Source: Calditerricola satsumensis (GTDB lineage Bacteria; Bacillota; Bacilli; Calditerricolales; Calditerricolaceae). Taken from it: 64,000 bases of DNA. Location: assembly GCF_014646935.1 (NCBI RefSeq), contig NZ_BMOF01000004.1, positions 21,678-85,677 on the forward strand. Direction: 5' to 3'. This document shows, piece by piece, positions 17,229 to 26,449 of the stretch (positions within the stretch are counted from its first letter, which is position 1; the number at the start of each line of letters is the position of its first letter). The translations under genes were made by a program, and so were the position numbers. The notes under the pieces were generated by a model. It saw nothing but the letters and a program-made list of their open reading frames with translations, had not been told where the DNA came from and ran no database searches.

Positions 17229-18608
17229 GTGCGGGCCGTGGTGCTCGCCGCGGGGGAGGGGCGGCGGCTTCGGAGCGTGCATCCGGGGCCAAAGCCCCTC
17301 TTTCCGCTCTTGGGCCTGCCGCTCATCGTTCGGACCTTCTGCACGCTGCGCGAAGCGGGGATTGCCGACATCGTCGTTGTGCTGGGGCATCGCGGCGACG
17401 AGGTGCGCGCGGCCCTCGGCGACGGGTCCCGGTGGGGCGTGCGCGTGACGTACGCCGAGAGCCCCGACTGGGAGAAGGGCAACGGGGCGTCGGTTCTTGC
17501 CGCTGCGCCGCATGTGGCCGGCGAACGGTCGTGGCTGCTGCTCATGGCCGACCACCTCGTCACGCCGGAGCTGGTGAGGCGCGTGGCCGCCTGCACGCCG
17601 CCGGAGGGGGGCGTGGCCGTTGGCGTCGACTTTACGCCCGCGCGCGTCCCCGATCTCGATGAGGCGACAAAGGTACAGACCGACCGGGTGACGGCGCGCG
17701 ATGCGGCCGACGGAGGTGCGGCAAACCAGGATACCCGACCGTCCGTCGTGGCCATCGGCAAGGATTTGTCCGCCTTTGACGGCGTCGACTGCGGCGTGTT
17801 CCACGCCACGAGCGGCCTCTTGGACGCCCTCCGTGCGTGCGCGGAAGAAGGGCGGCACACGCTGTCGGACGGCGTCCGCCGGTTGGCTGCCCAGGGCCGG
17901 GCCGTGGCCTGCGACATCGGCGATGCGCGCTGGTGCGACGTGGACGATCCGGCGGCGGTGCGCCATGCGCGGCGGATGCTCCTCGAACAACTGCCCACGC
18001 CGCGGGACGGCCTCATCTCCCGCCACCTGAACCGCAAGCTGTCGGTGCCCATCAGCGCGGCTCTCGCGCGTTTTGCCGTGACGCCCAATCAACTCTCCTT
18101 CGCCACGTTCCTGCTGACGGCTCTGGCCGCCGGCCTGTTTGCGGCGGGTGCGTTTGTCGCAGGGGGCGTCGTGGCGCAAGTGGCCTCGGTGCTCGACGGT
18201 GTCGATGGGGAGATCGCCCGCCTCAAGTTCCTGCGGTCGCGCTTTGGCGAGCTGTTTGACGCCATCCTCGACCGCATCGGTGACGGTCTCCTCCTTGCCG
18301 GGCTCACCTATGGGACGTATGCGGCCACGGGCAGCGAATGGGCCCTGCTGTTTGGCGCTTTGGCTCTCATCGGTTCGCCGCTGTCGATGATGATCAAGGA
18401 CCGCTATCGGGCGATGACCGGTGACCTCTACCGCCCTGACGTTCACGACGGCTGGGTGCGGTACCTGTTGGCCAACCGCGATGGCCGGATGTTCGTCCTC
18501 TTTCTCGGCGGGATCCTTGAACAAGGGCTGGCGACACTGGCCGTGCTAGCCTTCACCAGCTTGACCCAAGCCGTCGTGCGCCTGGCGCGATTGAAGAAAT
18601 TCCTGTAA
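17229..18608 (+). CDS. Bifunctional inositol-1-phosphate cytidylyltransferase / di-myo-inositol-phosphate-phosphate synthase
   Basis: A 459-residue fusion. Residues 1-240 are a nucleotidyltransferase with VVLAAGEGRRLRS and the sugar-phosphate lysine in PGPKPLFPL, expected to make CDP-inositol. Residues about 260-459 are a membrane CDP-alcohol phosphotransferase with the complete motif D323-G-x-D326-G-x2-A-R ... G340-x3-D344-x3-D348. The joining segment GLISRHLNRKLSVPIS is typical of archaeal and thermophile DIPP synthases. The second domain condenses CDP-inositol with inositol 1-phosphate; a phosphatase, not seen here, would finish di-myo-inositol phosphate. The GTG start lies one base after the ino1 stop. 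Confidence 0.88.
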   Translation: MRAVVLAAGEGRRLRSVHPGPKPLFPLLGLPLIVRTFCTLREAGIADIVVVLGHRGDEVRAALGDGSRWGVRVTYAESPDWEKGNGASVLAAAPHVAGERSWLLLMADHLVTPELVRRVAACTPPEGGVAVGVDFTPARVPDLDEATKVQTDRVTARDAADGGAANQDTRPSVVAIGKDLSAFDGVDCGVFHATSGLLDALRACAEEGRHTLSDGVRRLAAQGRAVACDIGDARWCDVDDPAAVRHARRMLLEQLPTPRDGLISRHLNRKLSVPISAALARFAVTPNQLSFATFLLTALAAGLFAAGAFVAGGVVAQVASVLDGVDGEIARLKFLRSRFGELFDAILDRIGDGLLLAGLTYGTYAATGSEWALLFGALALIGSPLSMMIKDRYRAMTGDLYRPDVHDGWVRYLLANRDGRMFVLFLGGILEQGLATLAVLAFTSLTQAVVRLARLKKFL

Positions 18609-18662
18609 CGCGGTTATTGGCGGGGGGAGCTGGGCAGGCTAGGGCTTGTAGGGGGGAGAGGC

Positions 18663-19850
18663 ATGTCGCGGCAAGCCTGGCTCCTCGCCGCCATCACCGG
18701 CCTGTATGTCGGCGCCACGGCGCTGTCGAACACCTTTGTCAACGCGTACTTGTGGAAGCTGAAACGCGACTTCGCCACCCTCGGGTGGTTCAACCTGGCC
18801 CAATACGTTGCCATGGGGCTGGTGTTCCTGGCCGCAGGGTACCTCACCAACCGCTGGGATCGCGTGTGGGCGCTTAGGTTGGGGATGCTGGCCCACGCGG
18901 CCTTTTACTTGGCTGTGCTTCAGCTCGGGCGACAGGCTCCGGCCTATGCCGTTCCCCTTGGCCTCTTGATGGGGGTCGGCATGGGCTTTTTCTGGTTTGG
19001 GTACAACGTGATTCTCTTTGACGTGACGGATCGCGCCGATCGTGACCGCTTCAACGGCGCAAACGGATTCATCACGTCGGCGATGGGAATGGTGGCGCCG
19101 CTCGTGGGGGGCTGGCTTATTGGGCGCGAGGCCCTGACCGGGTATCGGTGGGTCTTTGGCCTCTCGCTGCTCATCTTTGCGCTGGCCACGGTTCTCAGCG
19201 GTTTTCTTCGCCCCCGCGCCGATGCCGACGGGTTCCGCTTGCTACCCGCATGGCGCGCCTCGTGGTCGCGGCGCACGCGCTGGCACGCGGTGATGGTGGC
19301 CATGCTCCTCGAAGGCCTGCGCGAAGGGGTGTTTGCCTTTTTGGTGGGCGTTTTGGTGATCGTGGCCACGGGGAGCGAGTGGCAGCTCGGGCTGTATGCC
19401 ACGCTTTCCTCGTTGGTGTCGCTTGCGTCCTACGGTTTGGTGGGGCGCACCTTACAGCCGCAGCAGCGCCGCGCGGCGGCCTTCGTGGGCAGCCTGCTGG
19501 CCACCGCCGCCGTGCTCCCGCTTTTTGCCGACGTCACGTTTCTCACGCTCATGGTTATGGGGGTTGGTACGGCCGTGGCGTACCCGCTGTTCATCATCCC
19601 CGTGACCTCAACGGCCTTTGACGTGATCGGCGCCAATCCGCATGCGGTGCGCGACCGCGCCGAGTACGTGGTCATGCGCGAACTCGCCCTCAATGTCGGG
19701 CGCGTGCTCAGCGTGGCGGGATTTTTGTTGCTGATTGCCTGGCGCCAGACGCCGACGCTCCTTGCCGCCTACTTGGCGTTTACCAGCTTGGCGCTCGTCG
19801 GCGCGGCGCTGTGGATGCCCCAAAGCGTACCGGAGAGGAAGCCCAAATGA
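18663..19850 (+). CDS. MFS transporter
   Basis: A 395-residue major facilitator with about twelve membrane segments. It resembles Bacillus transporters of the YqgE/YttB type; a glycine-rich LLMGVGMGFFWFGYNV segment and the loop AGYLTNRWDRVWALR (motif A-like) are visible. The substrate is unknown. It lies 54 bases after the inositol-phosphate fusion gene on the same strand with no terminator between, so it is probably in the same operon. Uptake or release of inositol compounds is a guess from context only. Confidence 0.75.
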   Translation: MSRQAWLLAAITGLYVGATALSNTFVNAYLWKLKRDFATLGWFNLAQYVAMGLVFLAAGYLTNRWDRVWALRLGMLAHAAFYLAVLQLGRQAPAYAVPLGLLMGVGMGFFWFGYNVILFDVTDRADRDRFNGANGFITSAMGMVAPLVGGWLIGREALTGYRWVFGLSLLIFALATVLSGFLRPRADADGFRLLPAWRASWSRRTRWHAVMVAMLLEGLREGVFAFLVGVLVIVATGSEWQLGLYATLSSLVSLASYGLVGRTLQPQQRRAAAFVGSLLATAAVLPLFADVTFLTLMVMGVGTAVAYPLFIIPVTSTAFDVIGANPHAVRDRAEYVVMRELALNVGRVLSVAGFLLLIAWRQTPTLLAAYLAFTSLALVGAALWMPQSVPERKPK

Positions 19851-19854
19851 AAGC

Positions 19855-19879
19855 GGGCGGAAACGCGACGTTTCCGCCC
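19855..19879. terminator. Hairpin between convergent genes
   Basis: GGGCGGAAACG / CGTTTCCGCCC, perfect 11-bp stem with a 3-base loop, directly after the MFS stop. There is no T run, so termination is possible but not certain. Confidence 0.5.
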
Positions 19880-19891
19880 GGAGGTGATCCG

Positions 19892-20548
19892 TTACCGCAA
19901 CCCCCGCAACGGGGTCGTCACCGTTCGCCCGATGTCACGGATCAGATCGGCGGTGTCATTGATGAGCACGCGGGCCGACGCGCCGTTGCCCATGCGATTG
20001 GCGAGGTCCTGGGTGCGCCGCACGAGATCCGGGTTGGCCGTCACATACACCTCGTAGTTGGCCGGAACCACGGCCCGGACGTTTTTGTGGACGTTGCGTT
20101 CCACGGTTCGAACGGCGTCCGCGTTGCGAAACGGTCGCGCCGGCTTGATGCCGATGACGATGTTATCACCCGAGATCAGGACCGTGGCGTTCTGCACCCC
20201 GCGCACGCGTTCGGCGACCGCGTCAACGCGGTTGGCCAGCTGTCGGTTGATGCGTGCGGCGGTGTCGTCCGGACCGATCCGATCGGGTCGGGTCCCGTAC
20301 GGGGCGACGGACCAGTCGTGGCGGTCGTAGAGCAGGCCGTCGCGCACAAACGGGCGGTTGGTGTACGGTGCGGTGTACGGCGCCGTGCGGTCCGGAGAGG
20401 CCGGCCCCGGAATCACGCGGTCGTAGGTCGTATACGGCGCTACGCGCGTGTCCGCGGGCGTGCGGGTGTCAGGCGGTGCCGCCGCTTGACATGCGGCCAG
20501 CGTCCCGGTCAAACCGGCGAGCACGGCAAAGGTCAGCAGCTTTTTCAA
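19892..20548 (-). CDS. YhcN/YlaJ-like sporulation lipoprotein
   Basis: A 218-residue lipoprotein with signal peptide and lipobox (LAAC, Cys about residue 20), followed by a Pro/Thr/Tyr-rich linker. The C-terminal two thirds resemble the YhcN/YlaJ family, with the repeated theme NATVLISGDNIVIGIK and YVTANPDLVRRTQDLANRM. Members are found in the forespore membrane and help germination or outgrowth. Start ATG with GGAGGTGA upstream. It is divergent from cwlD, another sporulation gene. Confidence 0.85.
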   Translation of the reverse strand: MKKLLTFAVLAGLTGTLAACQAAAPPDTRTPADTRVAPYTTYDRVIPGPASPDRTAPYTAPYTNRPFVRDGLLYDRHDWSVAPYGTRPDRIGPDDTAARINRQLANRVDAVAERVRGVQNATVLISGDNIVIGIKPARPFRNADAVRTVERNVHKNVRAVVPANYEVYVTANPDLVRRTQDLANRMGNGASARVLINDTADLIRDIGRTVTTPLRGLR

Positions 20549-20728
20549 GCGGATTCACCTCCACGGTTAGTGTGCCTGGCCGCGCGGAGGCGCTATGTGT
20601 GGAAAAGGGCGCGTGGCTGTCCAAAACTTCACCGGACGTCCGCGTGCAAGGGAAGGCCTTTTCGGTGGAAGGGTAACGACGACGGGACACCGAAGCCACT
20701 CGAGAGACACGCGAGATGCAGGAAGCGG

Positions 20729-21457
20729 ATGAGGAAGATGAACGGAATGCGCAAAGGCGCGGCCTTGTGCGCCGCGCTGACGATGCTGGCTGCGTTATTT
20801 GGCACCGCGACCGCGGTCGCCGAAGCGGGCGGTCCTTTTCTCCCCGCTCTCCCCTGTGATATTCTGGTGGATGCCGGTCACGGGGGTATCGACAGCGGCA
20901 GTGTGGTCGAAGGTCTCGAGGAGAAACACATCAACCTGGCCCTCGCCCTGGAACTGGGGGAACGCTTGCGCGCGCGGGGGTATCGCGTGGTCCTGACGCG
21001 CACCTCCGATCGCGCCCTGTCCGACGATGTGCCGGGAACCGGGCGCGGGCGCCACGCCCGCGACTTGCTCCAGCGCAAGCGCTTGGCGGACGCGCTGCGC
21101 CCCTTGGTGTTCGTGAGCCTGCACGCCAATTGGGCGAAGGATCCGGCCAAGCGAGGGGGAGAGGTGCTCCATCCGGCGAACGGGCAAAGCCTCTTCCTCG
21201 CCACGCTGTTGCAGGAGGCGCTCAACCGGCATTATGGCCTGAAGCGCCACCCTGTGCCCGCGCGGTCGTACTTCTTGCTCAACACGGTGCGCTGCCCGGT
21301 TGTGATCGTCGAAGCCGGGTACTTGAGCCATCCGGATGACCGCCAGCGGCTTGCTTCTCCGGCCGACCGGGCGCGCTTGGCCGACGCGTTGGCCGACGCC
21401 ATTCATCAGTTTTTGCTGGTTTTCCCAAATGTGCGTCCTCGACACCGAGACGGTTAA
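20729..21457 (+). CDS. cwlD: N-acetylmuramoyl-L-alanine amidase CwlD-like
   Basis: A 242-residue amidase_3 protein with an N-terminal signal segment. Zinc and catalytic residues are visible in VDAGHGGIDSG, in FVSLHANW and in VEAGYLSHPDD. The length and signal peptide match CwlD, which with PdaA makes muramic lactam in the spore cortex. The exact start is uncertain: ATG codons at 20729, 20738 and 20747 are all in frame and the ribosome binding site (AGGA) best fits 20729. Divergent from a YhcN-like gene. Confidence 0.83.
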   Translation: MRKMNGMRKGAALCAALTMLAALFGTATAVAEAGGPFLPALPCDILVDAGHGGIDSGSVVEGLEEKHINLALALELGERLRARGYRVVLTRTSDRALSDDVPGTGRGRHARDLLQRKRLADALRPLVFVSLHANWAKDPAKRGGEVLHPANGQSLFLATLLQEALNRHYGLKRHPVPARSYFLLNTVRCPVVIVEAGYLSHPDDRQRLASPADRARLADALADAIHQFLLVFPNVRPRHRDG

Positions 21458-21490
21458 GCCGTAACGCGAGGGACATGAGGGGGGATGGGA

Positions 21491-22924
21491 ATGGAGCTGC
21501 CCCAACCGTTTGAGGAGCGCATGGCCCGATGGCTCGGGGAAGAGTACGCGGCCTTTCGCCAGGCGCTGGAGGCCGAGAGCGTGCACGGGTTGCGGGCCAA
21601 CCGCCTGAAGGTGGCCCCAGAGGCGCTGGCGGCGCGGCTCCCGTTCACCTTGGAACCGGTTCCGTGGGCTCCCGATGGCTTTGTGTACGGGCAAGGGGAA
21701 CGGCCTTCGCGCCATCCGTACTATTTTGCTGGCCTGTACTATCTTCAGGAGCCGAGCGCCATGCTCCCGGCCACGCTGCTCGACGTGCAGCCCGGCGAGC
21801 GGGTGCTCGACTTGTGTGCGGCACCCGGCGGAAAGGCGACGCAGATTGCCGCCGCTTTGGGCGGCCGCGGCGTGCTGGTGGCCAACGACGTGCATCCCAA
21901 GCGCATCAAGGCCCTTGTGCACAACCTTGAGGTGCAGGGCGTCACCAACGCCGTGGTGACGAACGACTATCCGGCCCACTTGGCCCGCGTCTTTCCCGCG
22001 TATTTTGACAAGGTGCTTGTCGACGCGCCGTGTTCGGGGGAGGGCATGTTTCGCAAAGATCCGGCCCTCATCAACGAGTGGAGCCTGGACCTTGTCAACT
22101 GGTGCATCCAACAGCAAAAGGGTCTCTTGCGCCATGCCGCGGCGATGCTGAAGCCGGGCGGCCTGCTGGTCTATTCCACCTGCACGTTCAACCCGGAGGA
22201 AAACGAAGCCATCATCGAATGGTTTTTGCGCCGTCACCCCGAGTTTGAGCTGGTGGACGTGCCGCATCAGCCGGGTTGGGCGCGCGGCCGACCCGATTGG
22301 GTCGACGGCGGCCGTCCCGAGCTGGCGCGCTGCATTCGCCTGTGGCCGCATCGCGTGCGGGGCGAGGGGCACTTTGTGGCCGTCCTCCGGAAACGCGACG
22401 CGGCGGATGCTGCCGGCGATGTCGGGCGCGTTCCGCCGGCCGGGCGACCGCCACATCTGGGCAAGCAGGCGCTGGAGGTGACGCCGCCCGATCCGTGGAT
22501 GGTGGAGGCGGTGGCCCGCTTTGAAGCGCACCATTTTACGCGTCCGGTGCTGACCGCTGAAGGGCGGACGCTCATCCGCTTTGGGCGGCGGCTGTTTCTC
22601 ATGCCGCCGGACCTGCCCGACTTGTCGGCGGTGCGCGTGGTGCGCCCGGGGTGGCTGATCGGCGATGTGAAGAAAGACCGCTATCGCCCGTCTCCCGCGC
22701 TGGCGCTGGCGTTGTCCGTTGACGACATTCGGCCGGAGCGGTGCGTCAACTTGCCTGCCGATTCGGATGAGGTGATGGCGTATCTGCACGGGGAACCCCT
22801 TGGGCAACCCCTCACGCCCGGCTGGAATCTTGTGGCCGTTGACGGGTATCCCTTGGGATGGGTGCGCCAATTGCCAGGCCGGCAGAAGAATCACTACCCG
22901 GAAACCTGGCGCCTAAGTAAATAA
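21491..22924 (+). CDS. rsmF: RsmF/RsmB-like rRNA (cytosine-5) methyltransferase
   Basis: A 477-residue NOP2/Sun family enzyme. The SAM-binding block VLDLCAAPGGKATQIAAAL is near residue 107, and the two catalytic-site cysteines appear in DAPCSGEGMFRKDP and YSTCTFNPEENE. After about residue 300 a C-terminal RsmF-type region with a PUA-like end follows. It is predicted to methylate cytosine in 16S rRNA. A GAGGGGGG stretch lies in front; the ATG at 21491 gives better spacing than the one at 21485. Confidence 0.85.
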   Translation: MELPQPFEERMARWLGEEYAAFRQALEAESVHGLRANRLKVAPEALAARLPFTLEPVPWAPDGFVYGQGERPSRHPYYFAGLYYLQEPSAMLPATLLDVQPGERVLDLCAAPGGKATQIAAALGGRGVLVANDVHPKRIKALVHNLEVQGVTNAVVTNDYPAHLARVFPAYFDKVLVDAPCSGEGMFRKDPALINEWSLDLVNWCIQQQKGLLRHAAAMLKPGGLLVYSTCTFNPEENEAIIEWFLRRHPEFELVDVPHQPGWARGRPDWVDGGRPELARCIRLWPHRVRGEGHFVAVLRKRDAADAAGDVGRVPPAGRPPHLGKQALEVTPPDPWMVEAVARFEAHHFTRPVLTAEGRTLIRFGRRLFLMPPDLPDLSAVRVVRPGWLIGDVKKDRYRPSPALALALSVDDIRPERCVNLPADSDEVMAYLHGEPLGQPLTPGWNLVAVDGYPLGWVRQLPGRQKNHYPETWRLSK

Positions 22925-23068
22925 AATGGTTATGTAATTTTATAACATCATATACCAATAAACACCACTTGAATTTGTTATTTCATTTCCCTATCCTAAA
23001 AGCAGACCCCCCTTGACGAGGCTTTGAGCGTTGCCCACCACTCCTCCTGAACGGTTGGTGTCGGTTTC

Positions 23069-23097
23069 GCCTGTCCAGCGCGACAGGCGCTTTTTTT
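23069..23097 (+). terminator. Terminator downstream of rsmF
   Basis: GCCTGTC / GACAGGC stem with loop CAGCGC, followed by GC and seven T. Between rsmF and this hairpin (22925-23060) the sequence is AT-rich and holds no gene. Confidence 0.85.
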
Positions 23098-23186
23098 GTG
23101 CTCCGGCGGCAATTGCCCGTGTGCGGAATTCGTGTCAGAATGGAATACAGTGAAGGCGTTAGCGGTACGGGAAGGGAGGTTGCGGG

Positions 23187-23516
23187 GTGGAACCCCTTGA
23201 CGACGTCGCAAAGTTGGCCAAAGCGTTGGGCCATCCCATTCGTGTGTGCATCCTCGACATGCTGCTGGCCAAACGCCGGTTTTGCGGCGACCTGGTGGCC
23301 CAGTTGGGCTTGGCGCAGTCGACGGTCTCCCATCATCTGAAAATCCTGCGCGAAAGCGGCCTGGTTGTGGCCCAGGAACAGGGCACCTGGGTGTGTTACG
23401 AGGTGAACCGCCAGCGGCTGCACGACCTCCGGAACCATCTTGATCGGTGGTTGGCGGGCGAGAGGTTGTGCGGCGGGTTCCCCCCAGAAACTGAACGTTC
23501 CCGTTCGAATTCTTGA
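23187..23516 (+). CDS. ArsR-family transcription regulator
   Basis: A 109-residue winged-helix protein. The DNA-recognition helix reads LAQSTVSHHLKILRESGLV. Only single cysteines are present around the alpha-3 metal-site position (KRRFCGDLV, Cys33) plus Cys22 and Cys70, so the ELCVCD motif of metal sensors is absent and the signal is unknown. The GTG start has GGGAGG 8 bases upstream. The next gene, a class A PBP, starts 29 bases downstream on the same strand, so the two may be co-transcribed. Confidence 0.8.
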   Translation: MEPLDDVAKLAKALGHPIRVCILDMLLAKRRFCGDLVAQLGLAQSTVSHHLKILRESGLVVAQEQGTWVCYEVNRQRLHDLRNHLDRWLAGERLCGGFPPETERSRSNS

Positions 23517-23545
23517 CGACGGGACGGCGCGAAAGGAGGGAAACC

Positions 23546-26053
23546 GTGAGGGGCTGGGTCCTGATCGGATTGGCACTCATGGTGACGTGTTTCGTGGTCG
23601 TGGCGGTCGGCGTGGCGGCCGTCTACGCCTTGGGCAACGCGTGGCTGGACGAACGCCAACTTGACGCAGCGGAGGCGTCGGTGGTCTACGACATCGAAGG
23701 CAAGGAAGTGGCCCGCTTGTACGTGCAAAACCGGGAGAAGGTTTCCCTCGACCGCATCCCGGATCACCTGAAAAACGCGGTGATCGCCACGGAAGATCGC
23801 CGGTTTTACCAGCATCACGGCGTCGACCTGTGGGGCGTGATGCGCGCGCTCTACAAAGACATCCTGGCCATGGAAGCCGTCGAAGGGGCCAGCACGATCA
23901 CGCAGCAGCTGGCGCGCAACGCCTTCTTGTCGCATGAAAAGACGCTGCTGCGGAAAACGAAGGAGGCCATTTTGGCCTTTGCCATCGAACGGCGCTATTC
24001 CAAAGAAGAGATCCTTGAGATGTACCTGAACTACATCTACTTTGGGAACGGCGCCTATGGCGTGCAGGCGGCATCGGAACTGTACTTCGGCAAGGACGTC
24101 TCCGAGCTCACCCTGGATGAAGCGGCGCTTTTGGCCGGCATGCCCAAAGCGCCGAACCGCTACAACCCGCTCAAGAATCCCGAAGCGGCCAAGGAACGCC
24201 GCAACCTCGTCCTCCGGCTGATGGAGGAGCAGGGGTACATCACCCCTGCCGAGCGGAAAGCGGCCGAACAGCGGCCCATCCACGTGGTCAAGCCGAAGGT
24301 GGAGCGCGAGCCGTACAACGCCTACCTCGACTACGTGATCGAAGAGGCCGAGACGCGCTACGGCATTACCGAGGAGGAGCTGTTGCGCGGGGGCTACCAC
24401 ATCTACACCAACCTGATCCCGCGCATGCAGCGGGTGGTGTACGAGAAGTTCAGCGACGACGCGTTGTTCCGTTACAAAAAACAAAAGCGTGAACCGGAAC
24501 CGCTGCAGGCCAGCATGGTCATTTTGAACGCCAAGACGGGCGGCATCGCCGCCATCGCCGGCGGCCGCGAGTACGTGCGCAAGGGGCTGAACCGCGCCGT
24601 CGACATCAAGCGCGACCCCGGTTCGGCCATCAAGCCGCTCGTCGTGTACGCCCCGGCGCTCGAGGAGGGCTGGTCGCCCTATGACATGCTGCCGGACCGG
24701 CCCATGGAATTTGGTCGCCAGAAGTACAAACCGAAAAACTACGGCGGACGGTATCGCGGCGAGGTGACGATGGTTGACGCCGTGCGGTGGTCGGTCAACG
24801 TCCCCGCCGTGTGGCTGTTGGATCAGTTGGGGGTGGAGACGGGGTACCGCTACGGTCGGGCCTTTGGCCTGCCCTTGCCGGAAAACGTCGCCAATCCGGA
24901 ACACTACTCCTTGGCGCTGGGGAGCGGCGTCGGCGTTTCGCCGCTGCACATGGCGCAGGCGTATGCCGCTTTGGCCAACGGGGGCGTGTGGACCGAAGCG
25001 CACGCCATTCGCAAGATTACCAGCCGCGACGAGCAACTGATTGTGGAGGCGAAACCGGATACGCGCCGCGTGGTGTCGCCCAAAACGGCGTACTACATGA
25101 CGGAGATGTTGCAGGAGGTCGTTCGTTCCGGGACCGGGAAATCCGCCAGCTTCGGCCGCCCGCTGGCCGGCAAAACGGGGACCACGCAGGAATCCCGCGA
25201 CGCGTGGTTTGTCGGGTATACGCCGACGTGGGTGGGCGCGGTGTGGACGGGATTTGACAAAAACGAATCCGGCGCGGAAATTACCGGCGGGAAAACGGCG
25301 GCGCCCATATTCAAAGCCGTCATGCGTGAAGCGCTGCGCGGAACGAAATGGGAGGACTTCAAGCGACCGGAAGGCGTAAAACCGATTGAGCCGCCGGTCA
25401 CGCTGAAGCCGGTGAGCGGCCTGACCGGGGACATCACCGTAACCCCGAACCTTACCGTGCAGATCACCCTGCGCTGGACGCCGCTCGACGACAAGCGCGT
25501 GCGCTACCGCGTGTACGAGCGGACGCCTGATGGTCGGCGGATCGCGCGGGGCGAAACCGACGGCGGCGTGTGGACGTACGAGACGCCCACCGTGCAGCCG
25601 GAATACCGCTTTGAAGTGGTGGCGGTGGATCCGGAGGCCAACAAAGAGGGGCCGCCCGCCGGTCCGATCACGCTGTCGCTGGCGCCTTTCCTGGCACCGG
25701 ACGGCACGCTGCGGCCGCCGGCGCCGGAGACGCCGGAGACCCAATCGCCACAGCACGGGGAACGGTCCCAAGAAGGGGATCAGCCGGCCGAGCCGGGCGC
25801 GAATCCGCCGCCGCCATCGAATCCGCCGGCAACGCCGCCCGGACAAGCGCCGAATCCGCCGGCTCAGCCGCCCGGGCAACCGGCTGAGCCCGGGCAGCCG
25901 TCCGGCCCCGGCCAACCGCCACAGGTTCCCGGTGACGAAAGCGGCCTTGTGCCCATGCCCGGGCAGTCGCCCCTTCCCGGTACCGACGGCCCGAAGGAAC
26001 GCCGTTCGGAGCGATCCCATTCCCCTCGAACCAAACCGGAAGCCGCGGGCTAA
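23546..26053 (+). CDS. Class A penicillin-binding protein (PBP1A type) with FnIII and Pro-rich tail
   Basis: An 835-residue bifunctional cell-wall synthase. After a membrane anchor (about residues 3-30) comes a GT51 glycosyltransferase with ATEDRRFYQHHGVD. The transpeptidase follows, with the active serine in DPGSAIKPL, SVN and KTGTTQ. Residues about 610-710 look like a fibronectin type III domain. The last 120 residues are a Pro/Gly/Glu-rich extracellular tail. The GTG at 23546 is preceded by GGAGGG; an upstream ATG in frame lacks one. It polymerises and cross-links peptidoglycan outside the membrane. Confidence 0.92.
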   Translation: MRGWVLIGLALMVTCFVVVAVGVAAVYALGNAWLDERQLDAAEASVVYDIEGKEVARLYVQNREKVSLDRIPDHLKNAVIATEDRRFYQHHGVDLWGVMRALYKDILAMEAVEGASTITQQLARNAFLSHEKTLLRKTKEAILAFAIERRYSKEEILEMYLNYIYFGNGAYGVQAASELYFGKDVSELTLDEAALLAGMPKAPNRYNPLKNPEAAKERRNLVLRLMEEQGYITPAERKAAEQRPIHVVKPKVEREPYNAYLDYVIEEAETRYGITEEELLRGGYHIYTNLIPRMQRVVYEKFSDDALFRYKKQKREPEPLQASMVILNAKTGGIAAIAGGREYVRKGLNRAVDIKRDPGSAIKPLVVYAPALEEGWSPYDMLPDRPMEFGRQKYKPKNYGGRYRGEVTMVDAVRWSVNVPAVWLLDQLGVETGYRYGRAFGLPLPENVANPEHYSLALGSGVGVSPLHMAQAYAALANGGVWTEAHAIRKITSRDEQLIVEAKPDTRRVVSPKTAYYMTEMLQEVVRSGTGKSASFGRPLAGKTGTTQESRDAWFVGYTPTWVGAVWTGFDKNESGAEITGGKTAAPIFKAVMREALRGTKWEDFKRPEGVKPIEPPVTLKPVSGLTGDITVTPNLTVQITLRWTPLDDKRVRYRVYERTPDGRRIARGETDGGVWTYETPTVQPEYRFEVVAVDPEANKEGPPAGPITLSLAPFLAPDGTLRPPAPETPETQSPQHGERSQEGDQPAEPGANPPPPSNPPATPPGQAPNPPAQPPGQPAEPGQPSGPGQPPQVPGDESGLVPMPGQSPLPGTDGPKERRSERSHSPRTKPEAAG

Positions 26054-26073
26054 AATCGGTGCCGAATTTCTCC

Positions 26074-26103
26074 TAGACAATCCGTTCTCCCCCGTGGTAA
26101 GAT
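26074..26103 (+). promoter_or_regulatory. Promoter of the cobalamin operon
   Basis: TAGACA (26074-26079), 18-base spacer, TAAGAT (26098-26103), immediately upstream of the cobalamin riboswitch and following the PBP gene. Confidence 0.6.
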
Positions 26104-26147
26104 GGGGGTGCAACACAGTTCGGACAACCGCATAGCGCAGCGCGTAG

Positions 26148-26312
26148 AAGCAGGTGCCCGTCGCGGCGGCGACGGGTGAAAAGGGAAGTCCGGTGCAAAT
26201 CCGGCGCGGACCCGCCACTGTGAGTGGGGAGCGAACCGCAGAGAGCCACTGCGACGATGGTCGCGGGAAGGCGCGGGGAGCGAGGATCCACGAGCCAGGA
26301 GACCTGCCTGCT
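26148..26312 (+). promoter_or_regulatory. Cobalamin riboswitch
   Basis: All signature pieces are in order: GCAGGTGCCCG, GGGTGAAAAGGGAAGTCCGGTGCAAATCCGG split over about 26175-26203, GCCACTGTGAGTGGGGAGC, and the B12 box AGCCAGGAGACCTGCC at about 26294-26309. It senses adenosylcobalamin or a related corrinoid and should shut down the 11-gene operon downstream when B12 is plentiful. Confidence 0.97.
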
Positions 26313-26449
26313 TCGATGGCACCTTCGACCTACGGGAACCTAGGGGAGGTGCTCGCAGGGAGTCCTCTTGCCCACGAAGGCGTCTGGAGCGTCGCGGCCT
26401 GACGGATGCGTGAAGGAGGTCGCGCGTGGGCCATGGAGAGAGTCGATTG

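Noticed and set aside
25740..26050. Proline-rich tail of the PBP as a separate gene or a repeat array
   Set aside because: It is continuous in frame with the PBP and lacks a start; disordered Pro-rich tails are common in class A PBPs.
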